The translations under genes and the position numbers were made by a program. From Siphonobacter aquaeclarae (GTDB lineage: Bacteria > Bacteroidota > Bacteroidia > Cytophagales > Spirosomataceae): a stretch of 64,000 nucleotides of DNA. Shown one piece after another: positions 59,433 through 64,000 of the stretch; the stretch's first letter is position 1; each line of letters starts with the position of its first letter. The notes below the pieces were generated by a model that saw only the letters and a program-made list of their open reading frames with translations, was not told the origin of the DNA and ran no database searches. The stretch covers positions 186,001 through 250,000 of the forward strand of contig NZ_FNGS01000004.1 in the NCBI RefSeq assembly GCF_900103285.1, read 5' to 3'.

Positions 59433-59468
59433 GCTCTTCGGGATGTCCTGCGGAACATCCCGAAGAGC
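59433..59468. repeat. 14-bp inverted repeat between PorU2 and UspA genes
   Basis: Arms 59433-59446 and 59455-59468 are perfect reverse complements with an 8-nt loop. Neither side has a T-run, so it is not a typical terminator. It may be part of the 3' end of the UspA transcript. Confidence 0.65.
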
Positions 59469-59495
59469 ATCCAGGATACGACAACCTCGCCTTGC

Positions 59496-60329
59496 TCACA
59501 ACGCTTCCAGCGGAAATACCAACGTCGGTACCGAACAATGCAGCAGCAACTTGCGGGTTTTGCTGGGATTGACAATCTGGGTAAACAGGTTCCGGTGATG
59601 CGTAGACATGACGAGTATGTCGGCGTCTACGTCTTTCGTCAGTTCTTCGATTCCATCTACAACGGAAGAAGCATCCCGCTCCAGGATGGTCGTATTCCGG
59701 TCCGGGAAGGTTTTGCGGATATCTTCGATGAAATCGTCGTCGTTCTGGATATTGGGTTCATGCGCTGCCCGGACGTGTACCAAGTGTACGTCGGCGCCCG
59801 CTTCGTCTGCCCAGTCGTATACCTGTGCAAGAATCTCGGTTTCGTCAAATTCGAGCTGCGTGGCATAGGCCATGCGATCGATCTTGTAATGCGTTACTTC
59901 AGCCGGCACCATGAGTAAAGGCGTCGTCAGGTTATCCAGCAATTGAGTGGCGACGTTTCCGAAGAGTTCAAACAGCCAGCCGCCGGATTCGCTGCGGCCG
60001 AGTACTGTCAGATCAATGCCTTCCTGCTTGACGATATCCGTCGCGACGGTCGACAGCGGTCCCAGCTCCAGGTGCGACACAACGGTCAGTCCGCGGGCTT
60101 TCAGTTCTTCAGTGAGGTTATCGAGCGTTTCCTGGGCAGAGTGGCGGTAGGCTTCTTCCCATTCGACAGTGACGGGCGGACCGGCGACGGTTTCCGTCAG
60201 CGGATACACCGGCATATACGTATGCAGGACGTGCAGCACCGCTCCGGCTTTCAGCGACAGGAACACGGCGTATTCCAGCGCAGGGCGGGCGTTGGTCGAG
60301 AAGTCAGTGGCAATCAATATTTTTTTCAT
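59496..60329 (-). CDS. Universal stress protein (tandem UspA)
   Basis: The 277-aa cytoplasmic protein contains two UspA units. The first (about 1-145) begins KKILIATDFSTNARPALEYAVFLS and has LTVLGRSESGGWLFELFGNVATQLL, the nucleotide-phosphate loop region. The second (about 150-277) shows AQVYDWADEAGADVHLVHVRA and ADILVMSTHHRNLFTQIVNPSKTRKLLLHCSVPTLVF. Tandem USPs of this length are common in Bacteroidota. Binding of ATP is plausible but not shown. The gene is divergent from glnS across 174 bp and convergent with the PorU2-like gene. Confidence 0.92.
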   Translation of the reverse strand: MKKILIATDFSTNARPALEYAVFLSLKAGAVLHVLHTYMPVYPLTETVAGPPVTVEWEEAYRHSAQETLDNLTEELKARGLTVVSHLELGPLSTVATDIVKQEGIDLTVLGRSESGGWLFELFGNVATQLLDNLTTPLLMVPAEVTHYKIDRMAYATQLEFDETEILAQVYDWADEAGADVHLVHVRAAHEPNIQNDDDFIEDIRKTFPDRNTTILERDASSVVDGIEELTKDVDADILVMSTHHRNLFTQIVNPSKTRKLLLHCSVPTLVFPLEAL

Positions 60330-60503
60330 CGTGATCGGAGGGTTTTTCGAATCGAAAGGAAGGATTTTCCGTTTATTTAGACAAAGGTACCGTGTTACGA
60401 AATTGTCATGATGTAATGAAAAACATGGGCCCCGGTGATTATTCCCGTTCCAAAATCACCGGATCGTTCTTAATTTCGCCAATCCTAACGAGCCGCACCG
60501 CGT

Positions 60504-62180
60504 ATGACGGAAGAGTCAAAAGAAGTTAAGTCCCTGAATTTCCTTGAAGAAATCATAGAAACCGATCTCCGGGAGGGGAAAAACGGAGGCCGCGTCCTGA
60601 CGCGCTTCCCCCCCGAACCGAACGGATATCTGCACCTCGGGCACGCCAAAAGCATCTGTCTGAATTTCGGCCTGGCCAAACAATACAACGGCCAGACCAA
60701 TCTCCGCTTTGACGACACCAACCCGGTGACGGAAGAGACCGAGTATGTCGATTCCATCAAAGCGGATATCAACTGGCTCGGCTTCCAGTGGGCCTCGGAG
60801 CGCTATGCGTCCGATTACTTCCCGCAGTTGTTCCAGTTTGCAAAAAAACTGATCCAGGCAGGTCTGGCATATGTCGATGATTCATCGGCGGAAGAAATCG
60901 CCGCCCAGAAAGGCACGCCCACAGAGCCCGGAACGGAAAGTCCCTACCGCAACCGTTCGGTCGAAGAAAACCTCGACCTCTTCGAACGGATGAAGGCCGG
61001 CGAATTTCCGGACGGCAGCCGCGTGCTTCGGGCGAAAGTCGACATGGCTTCTCCCAACATGCACATGCGGGATCCCCTGCTCTATCGGATCAAACATGCC
61101 CATCACCACCGGACAGGCGACGAGTGGTGCATCTACCCGATGTACGACTTCGCGCACGGGCAATCGGATTCCATCGAAGAGATTACCCATTCAATCTGTA
61201 CGCTGGAGTTCATTCCGCACCGGCCGCTGTACGACTGGCTGATCGAGAAACTGGAGATTTTCCCGTCTCATCAATACGAGTTTGCCCGTCTGAACCTGAC
61301 CTATACCGTCATGAGCAAGCGTAAGCTGCTCAAACTGGTGAACGAAGGGCACGTATCCGGCTGGGATGACCCGCGTATGCCGACACTGTCAGGTGTTCGC
61401 CGCCGGGGTTATACGCCGGAAGCCATCCGCGACTTCTGCGAACGCATCGGCGTAGCCAAACGCGATAACCTCATCGATATCGGCTACCTTGAGTTTTTCG
61501 TCCGCGAACATTTGAACAAAATCGCGGCGCGGGTGATGGTAGTCCTCGATCCCGATCCGATCAAGGTCGTGATCACGAACTACCCCGAAGGACAAACGGA
61601 GTCACTTTCCATCGAAAACAACCCGGAGAACCCCGAAGACGGCTCTCGCCTGGTTCCCTTCTCTCGGGAAATCCTCGTCGAGCGCGACGATTTCATGGAA
61701 AACCCGCCCAAGAAATTCTTCCGCCTCGCTCCCGGCAACCTGGTACGCCTGAAAGGGGCATACATCATCCGGTGCGACGAGGTAGTGAAGGACGCCGATG
61801 GCAAAGTAACCGAACTGCGTTGCAGCTATGTACCGGAAAGCAAGTCGGGAGAAGATACGTCCGGGCTGAAAGTACAGGGAACGATTCACTGGGTCAATGC
61901 GGCCGACGCCGTACCCGTGGAAGTGCGTCTGTATGATCGTCTGTTCAAGGTTGAAGACCTTTCGGAAGCCGAAGGCGACTTCCAGGATTACCTCAATCCG
62001 GACTCGCTCTCGGTAGTGCAGGCGTTTGCAGAACCTGCGGTGGCCTCTATCAAAGGCCCCTACCAGTTCCTGCGCAAGGGGTACTTCAGCCTGGATACGG
62101 ACTCGACAGACCAAAAACTGGTATTCAACCGGACAGTAGGCCTGAAAGATTCCTGGGCGAAAGATCAGAAGAAGAAGTAG
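60504..62180 (+). CDS. glnS: Glutaminyl-tRNA synthetase
   Basis: This 558-aa class I aminoacyl-tRNA synthetase charges tRNA-Gln. The HIGH motif is [15 protein letters not shown] and the KMSKS motif is [27 protein letters not shown] and [23 protein letters not shown] are typical of GlnS, and the C-terminal anticodon-binding beta barrels follow. The length agrees with GlnS rather than the longer GltX type. Presence of glnS implies direct glutaminylation instead of the GatCAB route for this tRNA. It is followed by a heptamer repeat block and a very strong terminator. Confidence 0.96.
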   Translation: MTEESKEVKSLNFLEEIIETDLREGKNGGRVLTRFPPEPNGYLHLGHAKSICLNFGLAKQYNGQTNLRFDDTNPVTEETEYVDSIKADINWLGFQWASERYASDYFPQLFQFAKKLIQAGLAYVDDSSAEEIAAQKGTPTEPGTESPYRNRSVEENLDLFERMKAGEFPDGSRVLRAKVDMASPNMHMRDPLLYRIKHAHHHRTGDEWCIYPMYDFAHGQSDSIEEITHSICTLEFIPHRPLYDWLIEKLEIFPSHQYEFARLNLTYTVMSKRKLLKLVNEGHVSGWDDPRMPTLSGVRRRGYTPEAIRDFCERIGVAKRDNLIDIGYLEFFVREHLNKIAARVMVVLDPDPIKVVITNYPEGQTESLSIENNPENPEDGSRLVPFSREILVERDDFMENPPKKFFRLAPGNLVRLKGAYIIRCDEVVKDADGKVTELRCSYVPESKSGEDTSGLKVQGTIHWVNAADAVPVEVRLYDRLFKVEDLSEAEGDFQDYLNPDSLSVVQAFAEPAVASIKGPYQFLRKGYFSLDTDSTDQKLVFNRTVGLKDSWAKDQKKK

Positions 62181-62190
62181 GAGGCGGCCA

Positions 62191-62375
62191 GGTATTGGCT
62201 GTAGGCTATAAGCTTTAAGCTATAGGCAGGTCTACCTGCCATTGCGGTGAGAGCAATTCAGGCACATAGCTTATAGCCTATCGAACAGAGCCTAAAGCCT
62301 TTGAAATTTCCTGCCATCTTGCGAGCGCAACTCAGGGCGCACACATCGCTTAAAGCCTATAGCATACAGCTTAAA
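62191..62375. repeat. Heptamer-word fold-back downstream of glnS
   Basis: Left words in 7-bp register are TGGCTGT, AGGCTAT, AAGCTTT, AAGCTAT and AGGCAGG (62196-62230). Right words are GCTTAAA, GCCTATA, GCATACA and GCTTAAA (62348-62375). An inner copy (ATAGCTTATAGCCTAT, about 62267-62282) also pairs with the left arm. The family is the same as at 488-757 and 31908-31990. No ORF is visible. Confidence 0.85.
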
Positions 62376-62435
62376 GCCGTTTTTACAACAAAAAAGCTCA
62401 ACCAGATGGTTGAGCTTTTTTGTTGTAAAAACGGC
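62376..62435. terminator. Perfect 29-bp hairpin terminator between glnS and the EEP gene
   Basis: Arms 62376-62404 and 62407-62435 are perfect reverse complements with only 2 bases between them. The AAAAAAGCTCAACCA core with flanking A and T runs makes a terminator in both directions for the two convergent genes. It continues straight on from the heptamer block. Confidence 0.9.
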
Positions 62436-62438
62436 AGC

Positions 62439-63281
62439 CTACGGAATCACAATTTTCGCCACTACCGGCTGATGATCAGACGGATACCGCTGCTCCTTTG
62501 AATCGGTCAGAACTGCGTATTTCAGTACCTTGATCTGCCGGGCTGTGAAAATGTAGTCGATCCGGTCAGCCATCGGAGCGGTGAACTTGAAGGCGTTGAA
62601 GGTACCTTCGGGGCCATAGGCAGGCATTTCGGTAACGGCCTTCGCATCGTTCAGGATGGTCTGCATTTCCTTGATCTGCTCCGTATCCGGCGTTGAATTG
62701 AAATCACCCGTGCAGATCGCCGGCGTATTTCCCGCAATCTCCTTTATCTTCTTCACCATCAGTTTACCCGATTCCCGGCGGGCAACGACTCCCTGGTGAT
62801 CGAAGTGAACGTTGAAGAAATAAAATTCTTTCTTCGTAACCAGATCCCTGAGTTTCAGCCAGGAAGCGATGCGGTTGCAGCAGGTGGCATCCCAGCCTTT
62901 GCCGGGTTTTTCCGGCGTTTCGCTGAGCCAGAAGTTACCGGAAGCCAGTACTTTGAAACGGTCTTTTTTATAGAAAATGGCAGAGTGTTCGCCACCTTCC
63001 TTGCCGTCGTCCCGACCGGCGCCGAAAAACGCATATTCTTTCAGTTCAGCAACATCCCGAAGCTGGCCGATCAGGGCTTCCTGTGTACCGAAGATGTCAA
63101 AATCATGGTAGCGAACGAGGCCCTTTACCATTTCCTTCCGGTTGGGCCAGGCATTTACGCCGTCGCCGGCATTGTTGTAGCGCAGGTTATAGGTAGCAAT
63201 GGTCAGAGGCGTACCTTTTTGGGCAATGGCGCCCTGGATCAGGAAAAGCGATCCGACAAGGGCAAGAAGAATTTTCCGCAT
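62439..63281 (-). CDS. Secreted endonuclease/exonuclease/phosphatase family protein
   Basis: The 280-aa exported protein has a signal peptide to about residue 21 (ILLALVGSLFLIQGAIAQ). The EEP fold has all conserved motifs: LTIATYNLRYNNAG with the first Asn, DIFGTQEAL with the metal-binding Glu, FFNVHFDHQG with the His, CTGDFNSTPDT with the Asp/Asn pair, and YPSDHQPVVAKI with the final Asp-His. Substrates in this superfamily range from nucleic acids to phospholipids and sugar phosphates. Because it is exported, a phosphodiesterase or phosphatase acting outside the cytosol is more likely than a DNA-repair role. It stands alone. Confidence 0.9.
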   Translation of the reverse strand: MRKILLALVGSLFLIQGAIAQKGTPLTIATYNLRYNNAGDGVNAWPNRKEMVKGLVRYHDFDIFGTQEALIGQLRDVAELKEYAFFGAGRDDGKEGGEHSAIFYKKDRFKVLASGNFWLSETPEKPGKGWDATCCNRIASWLKLRDLVTKKEFYFFNVHFDHQGVVARRESGKLMVKKIKEIAGNTPAICTGDFNSTPDTEQIKEMQTILNDAKAVTEMPAYGPEGTFNAFKFTAPMADRIDYIFTARQIKVLKYAVLTDSKEQRYPSDHQPVVAKIVIP

Positions 63282-63482
63282 CGGGTATAGAGATTAGAAG
63301 AATCAAAACCGGCACCGGCCCAGTCGGAGAGATTGATATCGACAGTCCGCAAACCGGGGTCAAGTTGAAATTTCCGCAAAAATAGGCTCTGTGCCCGGAT
63401 TTGTGTTAACAGAATATGAAGAGACGCGGGGCAATAGCCTTCCGCTTTGAATAGCCGGCACTAACCGGCTCAGCCTCACTAC

Positions 63483-64000
63483 TTACCCATTTCCGGAACC
63501 TCCGTTCAGCAGACGTAATTTTCCGGCCAGCCAGCCGAGGGTAGTTCCCTGCACCATCACGGAAATGAGTACAACGGCAAAAACCGTATTGAAAAGCACA
63601 TCCGCGACCGAGACGCGCGCAATCAGCGGAATCAGACTGAAGACAATAGGCGTAGCGCCCCGTAATCCTACCCAACTGACGAATACTTTCTTCCGGAAGC
63701 TTGTCCGGAAAGGCGAAAGCGAAAGAAAAACACCAACCGGCCGCGCAACAAGGATCAGAAACAGGCTGATCAGCAACGCCTGCGGTACATACGGCCAGAT
63801 GCTATGCGGAAATACCTGTAGCCCGAGCACGATAAACAGGCCTATTTCCATCAGCCAGGAGATACTTTTGAAGAACAGGTAGGTCTCGCTCCAACCGTGC
63901 AGGCTATCTTTCCGGGTACCGGTAACGACACCGGCAACGTACATCGCCAGCAGTACATTTCCGTGAAAATACGTCACCAGTCCGATCCCGAACGAGACAA
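63483..64000 (-). CDS. Potassium/proton or sodium/proton antiporter, C-terminal part (runs off right edge)
   Basis: The frame is open to the window edge, so the N-terminal half lies outside; 172 codons plus stop are visible. Membrane helices are clear: GNVLLAMYVAGVVTG, KSISWLMEIGLFIVLGLQV, LLISLFLILVARPVGVFLSL and the final VLFNTVFAVVLISVMVQG. The segment VFVSWVGLRGATPIVFSLIP is the hallmark WxGxRGa motif of the CPA1/NhaP2 (CvrA) antiporters. The visible ending after WLAGKLRLLNG has no TrkA-C domain, so it looks like a short-tailed member. The ion cannot be determined. Confidence 0.85.
   Translation of the reverse strand, partial: VSFGIGLVTYFHGNVLLAMYVAGVVTGTRKDSLHGWSETYLFFKSISWLMEIGLFIVLGLQVFPHSIWPYVPQALLISLFLILVARPVGVFLSLSPFRTSFRKKVFVSWVGLRGATPIVFSLIPLIARVSVADVLFNTVFAVVLISVMVQGTTLGWLAGKLRLLNGGSGNG

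Overview
The window looks like chromosomal DNA of a Bacteroidota bacterium, most likely order Cytophagales (Spirosomataceae/Cytophagaceae type). The reasons are two SusC/SusD outer-membrane pairs, a GEVED-type secreted protein with a C-terminal type IX secretion (T9SS) sorting domain, a PorU2-like C25 peptidase, a GldA-like ABC ATPase, a PadR/PspC/GIN-domain unit and a short glycogen-synthase-like protein next to panC. Genus cannot be fixed from this sequence. I see no rRNA, tRNA, CRISPR array, transposase or phage gene. The stretch reads as stable core chromosome with two small accessory blocks.

Layout. 1-2.7 kb: 5' part of an M28 peptidase, heptamer-word repeats, GlgA-like protein and divergent panC. 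2.8-7.4 kb: SusD/SusC pair 1 (minus). 7.9-11.3 kb: gldA, an APC amino-acid permease with an exported RidA, and a 48-aa ORF. 11.5-14.1 kb: Zn peptidase, rfaE2, flippase-like protein, panD (all minus). 14.8-19.1 kb: SusC/SusD pair 2 (plus), then a fold-back element. 19.5-27.4 kb: glgB, T9SS-secreted GEVED protein, mutS2, a 2-hydroxyacid dehydrogenase (all minus). 27.7-33.2 kb: pdxA with an unusual disordered tail, yicC, 3-methyladenine glycosylase, FemAB/GNAT-like protein, thiolase (all plus). 33.6-45.2 kb: L-rhamnose island. 45.3-52.1 kb: Omp85-like protein, DUF4136 lipoprotein, nnr, PspC/GIN protein and PadR (all minus). 52.4-59.4 kb: O-acyltransferase, GT-C-like membrane protein and PorU2 (plus, overlapping or close). 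59.5-64 kb: UspA, glnS, EEP nuclease and a truncated cation/proton antiporter.

How the genes work together. The clearest system is 33.6-45.2 kb: RhaT imports rhamnose, RhaI isomerises it, an FGGY kinase phosphorylates rhamnulose, a fused RhaEW splits rhamnulose-1-phosphate and oxidises lactaldehyde to lactate, and LutABC oxidises lactate to pyruvate. A GntR regulator with a sugar-sensor domain sits among them. A second suggestive unit couples a membrane O-acyltransferase and a GT-C-like protein to a T9SS sortase-like peptidase.

The least explained structure is a set of intergenic fold-backs immediately downstream of genes. Their arms are made of degenerate 7-bp words (GCTTANN, ARGCTNT, GTTTAGA, GTTTTNN) or a 9-bp word (TCTGTGNNN). 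At least eight loci carry them, in several word families that share one architecture. No repeat-mobilising gene is visible in the window.
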